From positions 1,058,001 through 1,122,000 of the forward strand of contig NZ_VCJR02000001.1 in the NCBI RefSeq assembly GCF_009712425.2: a DNA stretch of 64,000 nucleotides, read 5' to 3'. Positions 36,807-47,027 of the stretch are shown here, piece after piece. The notes under the pieces are model-generated. The model saw only the letters and a list, made by a program, of their open reading frames with translations. It had not been told where the DNA came from and did not search any database. Source of the stretch: Aquisalinus luteolus (GTDB taxonomy: Bacteria; Pseudomonadota; Alphaproteobacteria; Caulobacterales; Parvularculaceae). Positions within the stretch are counted from its first letter, which is position 1; each line of letters starts with the position of its first letter. The position numbers were made by a program, and so were the translations under genes.

Positions 36807-36820
36807 TTGATCCAGATCAA
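36807..36820. promoter_or_regulatory. FNR/Anr-type box upstream of ompW
   Basis: The sequence TTGATCCAGATCAA is a perfect match to the FNR consensus TTGAT-N4-ATCAA. It lies 60 bases before the ompW start. A -10 at the class II position (about 36842) would be weak (GATTGT). OmpW is known to be FNR-regulated in enterobacteria, which fits. Confidence 0.7.
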
Positions 36821-36880
36821 ATATTATAGCCGAATACGGAGGATTGTCCGCATGCGATAAATCTCGAAAAGGAGAGTTTT

Positions 36881-37543
36881 ATGTTTCGTATGCTGACAAT
36901 GCCCGTTGCGGTCGTTTCTTTTGCTGCGCTTGCATCTCTTTCGACCGCTCATGCAGGTGAAGGCGACTGGCTTGTGCGCGCCCGCGTCATCGGGGTTATG
37001 CCGTCCGACGATGCCGGCTCGGTTGAGCCCGCTTTCCCGGGCGGGACTGTCTCGGTCGATGATGCCTGGGTGCCGGAGCTGGACTTCACGTATTTTGTAA
37101 CTGACCGGCTGGGGCTGGAACTTATCCTGGCGACGAGCCCGCATGACATTTCGGGAGAGGGCGATCTTGCTGCGCTGGGCACGGTTGCCGACACCATGGC
37201 CCTGCCGCCGACGCTGACACTGCAATATCACTTCAACCCGGCCGGCAAGCTGCGCCCTTATGCAGGCGTAGGGCTGAATTACACAATGTTCTATAATGAG
37301 GATGCGTCGTCATCTCTTGAGAACGCGATCGGTGATACCAGCATCTCGCTCGATGACAGTTTCGGCCTTGCCTTACAGGCTGGTGTCGATGTCGATCTGA
37401 ACGAAACCTGGTTTCTCAATGCCGATGTCAAATACATCGACATCAATACGACTGCCAAGCTGAACACCGGTGGTTCGATCAACACGGTCGATGTCGACCT
37501 CGATCCTGTCGTCGCCGGTATCGGTATCGGTCGTCGTTTCTAG
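36881..37543 (+). CDS. ompW: OmpW-family outer-membrane protein
   Basis: The 220-residue protein has a signal peptide (ending STAHA-G) and an eight-strand barrel. Family signatures include WLVRARVIGVMPSDD at the start, LRPYAGVGLNYTMFY in the middle, and the C-terminal Phe of VVAGIGIGRRF. OmpW channels carry small hydrophobic molecules. AAAGGAGAG precedes the ATG. An FNR-type box stands upstream and an intrinsic terminator downstream, so it is a single-gene transcript. Confidence 0.92.
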   Translation: MFRMLTMPVAVVSFAALASLSTAHAGEGDWLVRARVIGVMPSDDAGSVEPAFPGGTVSVDDAWVPELDFTYFVTDRLGLELILATSPHDISGEGDLAALGTVADTMALPPTLTLQYHFNPAGKLRPYAGVGLNYTMFYNEDASSSLENAIGDTSISLDDSFGLALQAGVDVDLNETWFLNADVKYIDINTTAKLNTGGSINTVDVDLDPVVAGIGIGRRF

Positions 37544-37593
37544 AAATCTCCGGAACGGCAACCCTCCTCGTTACCTCACACAGCCGTTCCAGT

Positions 37594-37626
37594 AGCCGCC
37601 TTTCCAGAGGAGAGGCGGCTTTTTTC
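37594..37626 (+). terminator. Intrinsic terminator of ompW
   Basis: AGCCGCCT (37594-37601) pairs with AGGCGGCT (37613-37620), followed directly by a T-tract through 37625. Confidence 0.9.
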
Positions 37627-37643
37627 TCTGGCGAAATTGAAAT

Positions 37644-37684
37644 TTGACCAAGATCAAAACCATAACGTGTAAACCTGCCATAAG
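37644..37684 (+). promoter_or_regulatory. FNR-dependent class II promoter candidate
   Basis: TTGACCAAGATCAA (37644-37657) departs from the FNR consensus by one base. A -10-like CATAAG lies at 37679-37684, 21 bases after the box. That spacing puts the box centre at about -41 from a start near 37691, the geometry of class II FNR-activated promoters. No other promoter-like element is evident here. Confidence 0.6.
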
Positions 37685-37690
37685 GCTTGA

Positions 37691-37788
37691 GTTGCCTTGG
37701 CAATAGAGGCGGCTCTGATTTCTCTCTCCCCCCTCAACCAGACCGCTTCGGACCGCCGGATGAATCCATTCGGCGGTCCATTTTCTTT
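37691..37788 (+). ncRNA. Candidate FNR-controlled small RNA
   Basis: From the predicted start near 37691 the transcript would be about 98 bases with no reading frame. It begins with a small hairpin (TTGCCTTGGCAA), has a pyrimidine-rich unpaired stretch at 37719-37735 (TTTCTCTCTCCCCCCTC) that could pair with ribosome-binding sites, and ends in a nine-pair terminator stem (37750-37758 with 37771-37779) plus TTTTCTTT. That is typical small-RNA layout. It lies between the ompW terminator and nuoG. The alternative is a leader or attenuator of nuoG. Confidence 0.5.
37750..37788 (+). terminator. Strong intrinsic terminator upstream of nuoG
   Basis: GGACCGCCG (37750-37758) pairs perfectly with CGGCGGTCC (37771-37779), followed by ATTTTCTTT. 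It stands 113 bases before nuoG with no reading frame between it and the ompW terminator. Confidence 0.8.
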
Positions 37789-37900
37789 CGGCGGTTTGCA
37801 TTGCGGCAAAAGCGCACCCGAAACCCACTGGAAATGCCGGGCGTTCTTGTCTAAGACGGCCTGAACATTCAGGGAATCACATCGCAGGACGGATGCTGGC

Positions 37901-40009
37901 ATGAGCGATACACGCACCATCAAGGTCAATGGCAAGGAAATCGACGTCGATCCGGCGCTGACGCTGCTGCAGGCATGCGAGGTCGCTGGCGAGGAAATCC
38001 CGCGCTTCTGCTATCACGAGCGCCTGTCGGTTGCTGGTAACTGCCGCATGTGCCTGATCGAGGTTGCTGGCGGGCCGCCAAAGCCGGTCGCGTCCTGCGC
38101 CCAGAACGTAAAAGACCTGCGCCCGGGCCCGGACGGTGCCCCGCCTGAGCTGTTCACCAACACGCCGATGGTCAAGAAGGCGCGGGAAGGGGTGATGGAG
38201 TTCCTGCTCATCAACCATCCGCTCGATTGCCCGATCTGCGACCAGGGCGGCGAATGCGACCTGCAGGACCAGGCCGTTGCCTATGGCCGCGACGATTCCC
38301 GCTTTGCCGAGAACAAGCGCGCCGTCGAAGAGAAATATATGGGCCCGCTGATCAAGACGATCATGACCCGCTGCATTCAGTGCACGCGCTGCGTGCGCTT
38401 CGCGACGGAGATTGCGGGCGTCGATGATCTTGGCCTCGTAAACCGCGGGGAAAACGCGGAAATCACCACCTATCTTGAGAAGGCTGTTGAGAGCGAGCTG
38501 ACAGGCAACCTCATCGATGTTTGCCCGGTCGGTGCGCTGACCTCCAAGCCTTATGCGTTCACGGCTCGTCCGTGGGAGCTGCGCAAGACCGAAACCATCG
38601 ACGTGATGGACGCCGTTGGCTCTAATATCCGCGTCGATTCGCGCGGCCGCGAAGTCATGCGTATCCTGCCGCGCCTGCATGCCGATGTGAACGAGGAATG
38701 GATTGCCGACAAGTCCCGCTTCATCTGGGACGGGCTGAAGAACCAGCGCCTCGATCGCCCTTACGTGCGCGTCGATGGCAAGCTGAAGCCGGCGAGCTGG
38801 GAAGAGGCCTTCAAGGCCGCAGCCGACAAGATCAACGCGACCGACCCGTCGAAAGTCGCAGCGCTGGCCGGTGACCTCGTTTCGGTTGAAGCAATCAAAG
38901 GCCTGAAAGACCTGATGGGCCTGATCGGCACGCCGCATACCGATTGCCGGCAGGATGGCGCCCATATCGGGGTGAACGCCGATGGCTCCCGCGCCGAGCG
39001 CTCGTCCTATCTTTTCAACTCGACAATTGCCGGTCTGGAAGAGGCCGATGCGATCCTGATCGTTGGTGCCAATCCGCGCTGGGAAGCGCCGTTGGTCAAT
39101 GCCCGCATCCGCAAGAAATGGTTGAACGACCTGTCAGTAGACGTCGCCGTCATCGGCGAGGCGCTGGACCTGACCTATGACTATACGCATCTTGGTGCCG
39201 GGCCTGACAGCCTCGACAATCTGGGCGACTTTGCCGACACGCTGAAAAATGCAGAACGTCCGGCGATCATCGTCGGTATGGGTGTGCTGACTCGTGCCGA
39301 TGCCCCGGCGCTGCTGGCGAAACTTGCCAAGCTGGCCGGTGACACGGGTGTCGTGACCGATGGCTGGAACGGCTATAATGTTCTGCACACGGCAGCTTCC
39401 CGCGTCGGCGCACTCGATCTCGGCTTTCTGCCGGGCGAGGGCGGCAAGTCGACGGCGGAGATCCTTGCCGGGGCCGAAAGCGGTGAAATCGAAGTTGTCT
39501 ACAATCTCGGTGCCGACGAACTGGACGCGGCGAAGCTGAAAAACGCTTTCGTCATCTATCAGGGCCATCACGGCGATGCCGGTGCCCATGCGGCCGACGT
39601 CATCTTCCCGGCGGCGGCCTATACCGAGCAGAACGGCATGTATGTGAACCTGGAAGGCCGGGTGCAGATGGCCAACCGCGCCTACTTCCCGTTCGGCGAT
39701 GCCCGCGAAGACTGGGCGATCCTGCGCGCGTTCTCCGAGCGCCTTGGCAAGGTCCTTCCGTATGACGACCTGTTCGCGCTGCGCCAGGCGGTCATCGCCG
39801 ATGCGCCGGTGCTGGCGGGTATCGATGCGGCGGTGGAGCCAACCTCAGTCGACCTGTCCAAGCTGGGCAGTGATGGTTCTGTCGACAGCGCGCCGTTCCT
39901 GTCGCCAGTGGCCGATTACTTCCAGACCAACCCGATTGCCCGTGCGTCCAAAACCATGGCGGAGTGCTCGGCGACCGTCGTGAAGAAGCCTCTGCTCGCC
40001 GCCGAATAG
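37901..40009 (+). CDS. nuoG: NADH-quinone oxidoreductase subunit G
   Basis: The 702-residue 75-kDa subunit starts with a [2Fe-2S] ferredoxin domain (CYHERLSVAGNCRMCLIEV), then CPICDQGGECDLQDQA with HxxxC-type ligands and RCIQCTRCVRFATEIAG, followed by a molybdopterin-oxidoreductase-like region without the cofactor. Length is typical of alphaproteobacterial NuoG. A terminator-like hairpin ends 113 bases upstream, so a promoter must lie in 37789-37900 or expression depends on readthrough. Confidence 0.96.
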   Translation: MSDTRTIKVNGKEIDVDPALTLLQACEVAGEEIPRFCYHERLSVAGNCRMCLIEVAGGPPKPVASCAQNVKDLRPGPDGAPPELFTNTPMVKKAREGVMEFLLINHPLDCPICDQGGECDLQDQAVAYGRDDSRFAENKRAVEEKYMGPLIKTIMTRCIQCTRCVRFATEIAGVDDLGLVNRGENAEITTYLEKAVESELTGNLIDVCPVGALTSKPYAFTARPWELRKTETIDVMDAVGSNIRVDSRGREVMRILPRLHADVNEEWIADKSRFIWDGLKNQRLDRPYVRVDGKLKPASWEEAFKAAADKINATDPSKVAALAGDLVSVEAIKGLKDLMGLIGTPHTDCRQDGAHIGVNADGSRAERSSYLFNSTIAGLEEADAILIVGANPRWEAPLVNARIRKKWLNDLSVDVAVIGEALDLTYDYTHLGAGPDSLDNLGDFADTLKNAERPAIIVGMGVLTRADAPALLAKLAKLAGDTGVVTDGWNGYNVLHTAASRVGALDLGFLPGEGGKSTAEILAGAESGEIEVVYNLGADELDAAKLKNAFVIYQGHHGDAGAHAADVIFPAAAYTEQNGMYVNLEGRVQMANRAYFPFGDAREDWAILRAFSERLGKVLPYDDLFALRQAVIADAPVLAGIDAAVEPTSVDLSKLGSDGSVDSAPFLSPVADYFQTNPIARASKTMAECSATVVKKPLLAAE

Positions 40010-40060
40010 GCAACAACCATCATCTCGGCAGGCGCGACCAGCCTGCCGGAAAGGCAGCCC

Positions 40061-40594
40061 GTGCCCGAACGCATCTTGAAAGCAGGACCCGCAGCATGGA
40101 TCGCGCAACTGATCCTTTGTGTCCTGCTGATCGTTCTCGCCATCTTCTGCCTCGCGGCAGGGGCGGGGTTCTGGCTGACTTTTGTATTTTTCTTTGCGGC
40201 CATCGTCGGTCTGTGGATCGCGTTCAAGGTCGCGACCGGCAGTGCGTATCTGATTCTCGATGAGGCAGGGTTCACCAAGAAGACCGTGTTCACCACACAC
40301 CGCTTCGAGTGGGGCGGGGTTAGCGGCTTTGCCGTCGTCGAAACCTGGCCGAAGCTTGCCGGGTTCGCCAAAAAGGTCGTTGCCTTTCGCCGCCTTGGTG
40401 AAGAGGAACCTGACATGTTCTCAGCTGTCACCGACCTGTTCAATCCGGGCAAGGGATTCGGCCATAACTATGATATGGAGCCCGACCATCTTGCCGATTT
40501 GCTCAATGATTATCGCGCGGCAGCGCTGAAACCTCCCATGCAGGACGAAGAGGGGCAAAAAACCTCAGAAAATTCGCCGCAGGGGGATTACTAA
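40061..40594 (+). CDS. Membrane protein with PH-like domain, between nuoG and nuoH
   Basis: The 177-residue protein starts at GTG 40061. Two hydrophobic segments (about 12-33 and 36-57) are followed by a soluble part, YLILDEAGFTKKTVFTTHRFEWGGVSGFAVVE, resembling bacterial PH-type domains, and a polar tail. Function unknown. It lies between nuoG and nuoH and should be co-transcribed with them. Confidence 0.6.
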   Translation: MPERILKAGPAAWIAQLILCVLLIVLAIFCLAAGAGFWLTFVFFFAAIVGLWIAFKVATGSAYLILDEAGFTKKTVFTTHRFEWGGVSGFAVVETWPKLAGFAKKVVAFRRLGEEEPDMFSAVTDLFNPGKGFGHNYDMEPDHLADLLNDYRAAALKPPMQDEEGQKTSENSPQGDY

Positions 40595-40633
40595 TGCTTC
40601 ACGAATTGAAACGGGCAGGCTAGAAGGCGCTCC

Positions 40634-41713
40634 ATGGAAAACGGCTTTTTTGATTTCTTTGTGAACCGGGACTGGTCCGTGTGGTGGGTTGGCGCCCTGA
40701 CGACCTTCCTGCAGATCACGGCATTGGTCGTTGTGCTGCTCGTCGGTATCGCGTTCCTCTTGCTGTTTGACCGCAAGGTCTGGGCGGCCGTGCAGATGCG
40801 CAAGGGACCGAACATGGTAGGCGCGTTTGGCCTGCTGCAGTCCTTTGCCGACCTGTTGAAGTTTGTTCTCAAGGAAATCGTCATCCCCGCGGGGGCGGAC
40901 AAGATCGTCTTCATACTTGCGCCGTTCATCACTGTCGTGCTTGCGCTGATCGGCTGGGCCGTCGTGCCGGTCGGGCCAGGTCTTGTCGTTTCCGACATCA
41001 ATGTCGGCATCCTCTATCTCTTCGCGGTCTCCTCGCTAGGTGTCTATGGCATCATCATGGGTGGCTGGGCGTCGAACTCGAAATATCCGTTTCTTGGCTC
41101 TCTGCGCTCCGCCGCGCAGATGGTGTCCTACGAGGTCTCTCTCGGCTTTATAATCATCTCCGTCCTGCTGCTGGTCGGGTCGATGAACCTGTCGGATATC
41201 GTCAATTCGCAGGACCGTGGTCTCGGCATTCTCAACTGGCACTTCATTCCGCTTTTCCCGCTGTTCGTTATGTTCTTCATCTCGGCGCTGGCAGAGACAA
41301 ACCGACCGCCATTCGACCTGCCGGAAGCAGAATCGGAGCTCGTCGCCGGCTATCAGGTCGAGTATTCCTCGACGCCGTACCTCCTGTTCATGCTGGGGGA
41401 GTATGTGAACATCGTGCTGATGTGCGCGATGACGGTCATCCTGTTTCTGGGCGGCTGGCATTCGCCCATCGACGTGCCGATCCTCAACGCACCGGCGCTC
41501 GGCCTGCTGTGGTTCGTCGTCAAGGTCGTGTTCATGTTCTTCATGTTCGCCATGGTGAAGGCGATCGTGCCGCGCTATCGCTATGACCAGCTCATGCGGA
41601 TCGGCTGGAAACTGTTCCTGCCGACATCCATCGCTTACCTCATCGCCGTCGCCGGCCTGCTGATCGCGTTCCCGGGCCTTGCCGACTGGTTCCAATCCTG
41701 GAGGGCTGCATAA
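40634..41713 (+). CDS. nuoH: NADH-quinone oxidoreductase subunit H
   Basis: The 359-residue membrane subunit, near the quinone entry, shows [28 protein letters not shown] and [26 protein letters not shown] (spans around 48-75 and 222-246). Eight or nine helices. Its TAA overlaps the nuoI ATG by one base. Confidence 0.97.
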   Translation: MENGFFDFFVNRDWSVWWVGALTTFLQITALVVVLLVGIAFLLLFDRKVWAAVQMRKGPNMVGAFGLLQSFADLLKFVLKEIVIPAGADKIVFILAPFITVVLALIGWAVVPVGPGLVVSDINVGILYLFAVSSLGVYGIIMGGWASNSKYPFLGSLRSAAQMVSYEVSLGFIIISVLLLVGSMNLSDIVNSQDRGLGILNWHFIPLFPLFVMFFISALAETNRPPFDLPEAESELVAGYQVEYSSTPYLLFMLGEYVNIVLMCAMTVILFLGGWHSPIDVPILNAPALGLLWFVVKVVFMFFMFAMVKAIVPRYRYDQLMRIGWKLFLPTSIAYLIAVAGLLIAFPGLADWFQSWRAA

Positions 41714-42201
41714 TGTCCCGTATCGCCCAGGCCATTCGCGGCGCCATGCTGCTCGACTTCGTTGGCGCCTTCTGGCTTGCCCTGAAATATTACATGCGCC
41801 CGAAATTCACGGTGAACTATCCGTTCGAGAAGGGTCCGCTGTCCCCGCGCTTCCGCGGTGAGCATGCCTTGCGCCGCTATCCGAACGGCGAGGAACGCTG
41901 CATCGCGTGCAAGCTGTGCGAGGCCGTCTGCCCGGCACAGGCGATCACCATCGAGGCCGAGCCGCGCGAAGATGGCTCACGCCGTACGACCAAATACGAC
42001 ATCGACATGACCAAGTGCATCTATTGCGGTTTCTGCCAGGAGGCATGCCCGGTCGATGCCATTGTCGAGGGACCGAATTTCGAATTCGCGACCGAGACAC
42101 GCGAGGAGCTTTTCTACGACAAGGCGCGCCTGCTTGAGAATGGCGACCGGTGGGAACGGGAAATCGCGAAAAATCTGGAACTGGATGCGCCTTACCGTTA
42201 A
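41713..42201 (+). CDS. nuoI: NADH-quinone oxidoreductase subunit I
   Basis: The 162-residue TYKY subunit has two [4Fe-4S] motifs for clusters N6a and N6b: [12 protein letters not shown] and [12 protein letters not shown]. It follows nuoH with a one-base overlap. Confidence 0.97.
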   Translation: MSRIAQAIRGAMLLDFVGAFWLALKYYMRPKFTVNYPFEKGPLSPRFRGEHALRRYPNGEERCIACKLCEAVCPAQAITIEAEPREDGSRRTTKYDIDMTKCIYCGFCQEACPVDAIVEGPNFEFATETREELFYDKARLLENGDRWEREIAKNLELDAPYR

Positions 42202-42243
42202 AAGGGCGCGAATCTGGCCACTAACCCGGCCGCTGTAATTTCC

Positions 42244-42266
42244 GGCCCGCACACTCGCTGCGGGCC
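42244..42266 (+). terminator. Hairpin between nuoI and nuoJ
   Basis: GGCCCGCA (42244-42251) pairs with TGCGGGCC (42259-42266), followed by TTGTGT only. It may be a weak attenuator or RNA-processing site in the 146-base gap that breaks the tightly packed nuoH-N run. Confidence 0.4.
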
Positions 42267-42347
42267 TTGTGTCAAACATCCGGCCGTCACTGCTGATGGC
42301 GCCAAACAAAAGACCACAACGCTAGACGACTGGGGCGTTTTTAGATC

Positions 42348-42977
42348 ATGACATTTGCCGGTATTGCATTCTGGGCTTTCGCGATTTCGACCGTCACCTT
42401 CGGGCTGCTGGTCATCCTCGCGCGTAACCCTGTCCACTCGGTCCTGTGCCTGATCACGACCTTCATCTCGGTCGCGGGGCTGTTCGTGCTGATGGGGGCG
42501 GAGTATCTCGCCTTCCTGTTGATTATCGTCTATGTCGGCGCCGTTGCGGTGCTGTTCCTGTTCGTCGTGATGATGCTGGACGTCGACTTCGCCGAGCTGA
42601 AATCGGGCTTTGCCGAATATCTGCCCTATGGCGTCATCGTTGGCGTGGTGCTGCTGGTCAATATCGGCCTCGTCGTTGCTGCCTGGCAGTTGCCAACGGA
42701 TCCGCAGCTTGCCCAGCCCTATCTGACAGGCGCGGAGATGACCGCCAATCTCGAAGGGCCGAACAATGCCGAGGCGCTCGGCATGGTGCTCTACACAGAC
42801 TACATTCACTACTTCCAGATCGCCGGCATGGTGCTGCTTGTTGCCATGATCGGCGCGATCATCCTGACCTTCCGTGAACGCAAGGGGATCAAGAAGCAGA
42901 ACCCCGGCGATCAGGCTGCCCGGAAACGCGAGGATGCCGTGGAAGTTGTCAGCGTACAGACCGGGAAGGGGATCTGA
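42348..42977 (+). CDS. nuoJ: NADH-quinone oxidoreductase subunit J
   Basis: The 209-residue membrane subunit has five helices and the family segment [29 protein letters not shown] (around 60-88). The ATG at 42348 lacks a visible Shine-Dalgarno (GCGTTTTTAGATC precedes). The C-terminal tail is polar. Confidence 0.95.
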   Translation: MTFAGIAFWAFAISTVTFGLLVILARNPVHSVLCLITTFISVAGLFVLMGAEYLAFLLIIVYVGAVAVLFLFVVMMLDVDFAELKSGFAEYLPYGVIVGVVLLVNIGLVVAAWQLPTDPQLAQPYLTGAEMTANLEGPNNAEALGMVLYTDYIHYFQIAGMVLLVAMIGAIILTFRERKGIKKQNPGDQAARKREDAVEVVSVQTGKGI

Positions 42978-42979
42978 TC

Positions 42980-43285
42980 ATGATCGGACTTGGCCATTAT
43001 CTGACGGTTGCCGCCATCCTGTTTGCCATTGGCGCGTGCGGCATTTTCATCAACCGCAAGAACGTCATCATCATCCTGATGTCGATCGAGCTGATGCTGC
43101 TGGCCGTCAACATCAACCTCGTCGCCTTTTCCCAGTTCCTGGGTGATCTCGTCGGCCAGGTATTCGCCTTCATGGTGCTGACCGTTGCCGCTGCCGAAGC
43201 GGCGATCGGCCTTGCCATCCTCGTCACCTTCTTCCGCAATCGTGGGGACATTGCGGTCGATGACGCCAACCTGATGAAGAACTAG
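42980..43285 (+). CDS. nuoK: NADH-quinone oxidoreductase subunit K
   Basis: The 101-residue three-helix subunit shows [23 protein letters not shown] and [24 protein letters not shown], including the conserved membrane Glu residues of the proton path. It starts two bases after nuoJ. Confidence 0.96.
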   Translation: MIGLGHYLTVAAILFAIGACGIFINRKNVIIILMSIELMLLAVNINLVAFSQFLGDLVGQVFAFMVLTVAAAEAAIGLAILVTFFRNRGDIAVDDANLMKN

Positions 43286-43293
43286 GGGACCCG

Positions 43294-45468
43294 ATGGAAC
43301 CGTTTGTCGTCTTGCTGCCCCTGTTCGGTGCGCTCCTGGCTATGCCCATTGGCCGGATGGTCAGTGCCCGTGCGGCGGAACTGACCACCATCGCCTTCGT
43401 GCTGATGGCCTGCCTCATTGCGTGGGTCCTGTTTTTCGATGTCGCTGTCGGCCATAATGCGCGCACCATCCAGCTTTTCACCTGGATAGGCTCCGGCAAT
43501 TTCATCGCCGACTGGGCGGTGAAGCTCGATACGATGTCAGTGATCATGCTGGTCGTGATCACGTCCGTTTCCAGCCTCGTGCACATCTACTCCGTCGGCT
43601 ACATGCATGACGACGCGTCGCGGCCGCGCTTCTTTGCCTATCTGTCGCTGTTTACCTTCGCCATGCTGACGCTGGTGACTGCCGACAACTTCATCCAGCT
43701 ATTCTTCGGCTGGGAAGGGGTTGGTCTTGCGTCCTACCTGCTGATCGGTTTCTACCATCACAAGAAGTCTGCCAATGACGCGGCGATCAAGGCGTTTGTC
43801 GTTAACCGCGTGGGGGACTTCGGCTTCGCGCTTGGCATCATGGCGATCTTTTTCATCTTCGGCTCGGTCGGTTTTGAAGAGGTTTTCCAGGCCGTGCGCA
43901 CCGATGCAGTCGTCACGCCGTTCAACGCTGCCGATGGCGCGCCCATCAGCGAGCTGACGGTCGGCTTCCTTGGGCTTGAGCTGCATGCTCTGACGCTGAT
44001 TGGTATCCTGTTGTTCATCGGCGCCATGGGCAAGTCTGCCCAGTTCTTCCTGCACACCTGGCTGCCGGACGCGATGGAAGGTCCAACGCCGGTCTCCGCG
44101 CTGATCCACGCCGCGACCATGGTCACCGCCGGTGTGTTCCTCGTCTGCCGTTGTTCGATCATCTATGAGAACGCGCCGGATGCCGCGACGCTCGTGACGT
44201 TCATCGGCGCGACGACGGCGTTCTTCGCCGCGACAGTCGGACTCTTGCAGGACGACATCAAGAAGGTCATCGCCTATTCGACCTGTTCGCAGCTCGGCTA
44301 CATGTTCTTCGCTGCCGGTGTCGGTTCGTATGGCGCGGCCATGTTCCATCTGTTCACGCATGCGTTTTTCAAGGCGCTCCTGTTCCTCGGTGCGGGCTCG
44401 GTCATCCATGCCGTGCATCACGAGCAGGACATGAAGAAAATGGGCGGGGTACGTCACATCCTGCCGTTTACCTATGCGATGATGATTATCGGCACGATTG
44501 CCATTACCGGCGTTGGCTTCCCGTTCCTCTACGACATCTTCCATTTCCCGGTCGGGACGGCTGGCTTTGCTTCCAAGGATGCTATTATCGAGGCAGCCTA
44601 TGCCGCTGGTACAGAGGGCCGGACAGGGGCTTACTATGCCTTTGCCATGGGCCTGATCGCGGCCGTCTTCACGTCCTTTTATTCCTGGCGCCTGATCTTC
44701 CTGACCTTCCACGGCAAGTCGCGCGCGCCTGATCATGTCATGAAGCATCCGCACTTCCCGCCGAACTGGATGCTGTTGCCGCTGGCCGTCCTTGCGTTCG
44801 GTGCTCTGTTTGCCGGCATGCTTGGCTACAAATCCTTCGTAGGTGACAAGGCTGCATCCTTCTGGGGCAACTCGATCTACATCGCTGGTGATGCCCATGC
44901 TGGTGGCGAGAGCCACGCCGTCGAGGCCTATGCCGCTGAAGCAACACCGCCAGTCGAGGGTGATCATGCCGAGACACCGGCTATTGCCTCTGCGGAAGAT
45001 CCCGCCGGCGCTGCCCATGACGAAGCAGAAGAGCATACCGAAGGTTACGGCGAAGAGGGTGAAGGTCATCACTTCCCGCTCTGGGTCCTCTATGCACCAT
45101 TGCTCGCCATGCTCATTGGCTTCGGTACGGCATTCGCCCATTACATGCGCGGCAGCGATCCGCTGCGCCCGGGCCTGCTGCGCGAAGGTGGCATTCTCTA
45201 CAGCTTCCTGAAGAACAAGTGGTATGTCGACGAAGTCTACCGCTTCCTCTTCCTCAATCCGTCGCGCCGTCTCGGCCGCATCCTGTGGAAGATCGGGGAC
45301 GGGCGGATTATCGACGGGTTAGGGCCTGACGGCCTGTCCGGGCTTGCCGGCTTCGGCTCGCGCCTGATCGTTCGCCTGCAATCCGGCTACATCTATCACT
45401 ATGCCTTTGCGATGCTTGTCGGCATCGGCGTCATCCTTCTGATCGTGCGGCTGGGAGGGGCACAATGA
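43294..45468 (+). CDS. nuoL: NADH-quinone oxidoreductase subunit L
   Basis: The 724-residue antiporter-like subunit shows [54 protein letters not shown] and the long C-terminal lateral helix. A hydrophilic insert of about 60 residues rich in His, Glu and Ala (around 530-590, e.g. [20 protein letters not shown]) precedes the last helices. Overlaps nuoM by four bases (ATGA). Confidence 0.97.
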   Translation: MEPFVVLLPLFGALLAMPIGRMVSARAAELTTIAFVLMACLIAWVLFFDVAVGHNARTIQLFTWIGSGNFIADWAVKLDTMSVIMLVVITSVSSLVHIYSVGYMHDDASRPRFFAYLSLFTFAMLTLVTADNFIQLFFGWEGVGLASYLLIGFYHHKKSANDAAIKAFVVNRVGDFGFALGIMAIFFIFGSVGFEEVFQAVRTDAVVTPFNAADGAPISELTVGFLGLELHALTLIGILLFIGAMGKSAQFFLHTWLPDAMEGPTPVSALIHAATMVTAGVFLVCRCSIIYENAPDAATLVTFIGATTAFFAATVGLLQDDIKKVIAYSTCSQLGYMFFAAGVGSYGAAMFHLFTHAFFKALLFLGAGSVIHAVHHEQDMKKMGGVRHILPFTYAMMIIGTIAITGVGFPFLYDIFHFPVGTAGFASKDAIIEAAYAAGTEGRTGAYYAFAMGLIAAVFTSFYSWRLIFLTFHGKSRAPDHVMKHPHFPPNWMLLPLAVLAFGALFAGMLGYKSFVGDKAASFWGNSIYIAGDAHAGGESHAVEAYAAEATPPVEGDHAETPAIASAEDPAGAAHDEAEEHTEGYGEEGEGHHFPLWVLYAPLLAMLIGFGTAFAHYMRGSDPLRPGLLREGGILYSFLKNKWYVDEVYRFLFLNPSRRLGRILWKIGDGRIIDGLGPDGLSGLAGFGSRLIVRLQSGYIYHYAFAMLVGIGVILLIVRLGGAQ

Positions 45469-47018
45469 CCGAGAGTTTCATCGACCAGCCCTGGCTGTCC
45501 TTTACAACATTCCTGCCGATCCTCGGTGCACTGTTCATCGTGCTGCGCCGCCTGCTGTCACGCGGTGACGAGACGGCACTTGTCGATAATGCTGCCCGCT
45601 GGGTTGCCTTGCTGACGACAGTCGTCACCTTCGTCGTGTCGCTGATCGTCTATGTTTTCTATGACACTAGTGTGGAAGGCTTCCAGCTGGTCGAGGAGAT
45701 CGCATGGCTTGGCTCCGGCATCAGCTATAAGATGGGCGTTGACGGCGCATCGATCCTGTTCGTCCTGTTGACCACTTTCATCATGCCGATCTGCATTCTG
45801 GCATCCTGGCAGTCCGTCACCAAGCGCGTCGCCGACTACATGATCGCCTTCCTGGTACTGGAAACGTTGATGATCGGCGTATTCTGCGCGCTCGATCTCG
45901 TGCTGTTCTATGTCTTCTTCGAAGCATCGCTGATCCCGATGTTCCTGATCATCGGGATCTGGGGTTCGGAGGGGGAGCGCACTTTCATGGGCGCCATCGT
46001 GAAGAACCGCATCTATGCGACGTTCAAGTTCTTCCTCTACACGCTGCTCGGCTCGCTCCTGATGCTGATCGCGCTCGTGTGGATGTACATGGAAGCCGGC
46101 ACGACCGATGTCGTCGCGCTGCAGACCTATGACTTCCCGATCGGGGCGCAGAACTGGCTGTGGATCGCGTTCTTTGCGTCCTTTGCCGTCAAGATGCCGA
46201 TGTGGCCGGTACACACCTGGCTGCCGGACGCGCACGTTCAGGCACCGACGGCTGGCTCTGTCGTGCTCGCTGCGATCCTGCTGAAAATGGGCGGTTACGG
46301 CTTCGTGCGGTTCTCGCTGCCGATGTTCCCGGTCGCGAGCGACTTCTTCGCGCCGTTCGTGTTCACCCTGTCGGTCATCGCCATCGTTTACACTTCGCTC
46401 GTCGCCTTTGCGCAGGAGGACATGAAGAAGCTCATCGCCTATTCATCTGTTGCGCATATGGGCTTCGTCACCATGGGCCTGTTCACAGGTACAGAGCAGG
46501 GCATCGAGGGCGCGTTGTTCCAGATGCTGTCACACGGCTTCATCTCGGGCGCGCTCTTCCTGTGCGTCGGTGTGGTCTATGACCGTCTGCATACGCGCCA
46601 GATCGCGGCCTATGGCGGCCTCGTGAAGCACATGAAGTGGTACGCCTTCTTCTTCCTCTTCTTCACCATGGGCAATGTCGGCCTGCCGGGTGTTTCCGGT
46701 TTCGTGGGGGAGATGCTGACCCTGGTCGGCGCCTACAAGGTTTCCACCTGGACGGCGGCGGTCGCGGCGCTCGGCCTGATCTTCTCTGCCGCCTATGGCC
46801 TGAGGCTTTATCGGGAAGTCGTGTTTGGCACTGTCCACAACGAACAGGTGCTGACCATGCCGGATCTGGGGCGGCGCGAATGGGGCATGCTGGCCGTGCT
46901 TGCCTTCATGGCCCTGTGGCTGGGTGTGAACCCGACCCCGACACTCGATGTATTCAGCCCGGCCGTTGATTCCGTGCTCGGACGATATGATGCCGCTCTC
47001 GCGGCGGCAGGACGCTAG
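45465..47018 (+). CDS. nuoM: NADH-quinone oxidoreductase subunit M
   Basis: The 517-residue antiporter-like proton-pumping subunit shows [46 protein letters not shown] and [15 protein letters not shown]. Overlaps nuoL by four bases and is followed by nuoN. Confidence 0.97.
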   Translation: MTESFIDQPWLSFTTFLPILGALFIVLRRLLSRGDETALVDNAARWVALLTTVVTFVVSLIVYVFYDTSVEGFQLVEEIAWLGSGISYKMGVDGASILFVLLTTFIMPICILASWQSVTKRVADYMIAFLVLETLMIGVFCALDLVLFYVFFEASLIPMFLIIGIWGSEGERTFMGAIVKNRIYATFKFFLYTLLGSLLMLIALVWMYMEAGTTDVVALQTYDFPIGAQNWLWIAFFASFAVKMPMWPVHTWLPDAHVQAPTAGSVVLAAILLKMGGYGFVRFSLPMFPVASDFFAPFVFTLSVIAIVYTSLVAFAQEDMKKLIAYSSVAHMGFVTMGLFTGTEQGIEGALFQMLSHGFISGALFLCVGVVYDRLHTRQIAAYGGLVKHMKWYAFFFLFFTMGNVGLPGVSGFVGEMLTLVGAYKVSTWTAAVAALGLIFSAAYGLRLYREVVFGTVHNEQVLTMPDLGRREWGMLAVLAFMALWLGVNPTPTLDVFSPAVDSVLGRYDAALAAAGR

Positions 47019-47027
47019 GAAAAACCA

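Noticed and set aside
43699-45141. 480-codon frame opposite nuoL
   Set aside because: Another antisense shadow with unusual composition and no ribosome site.
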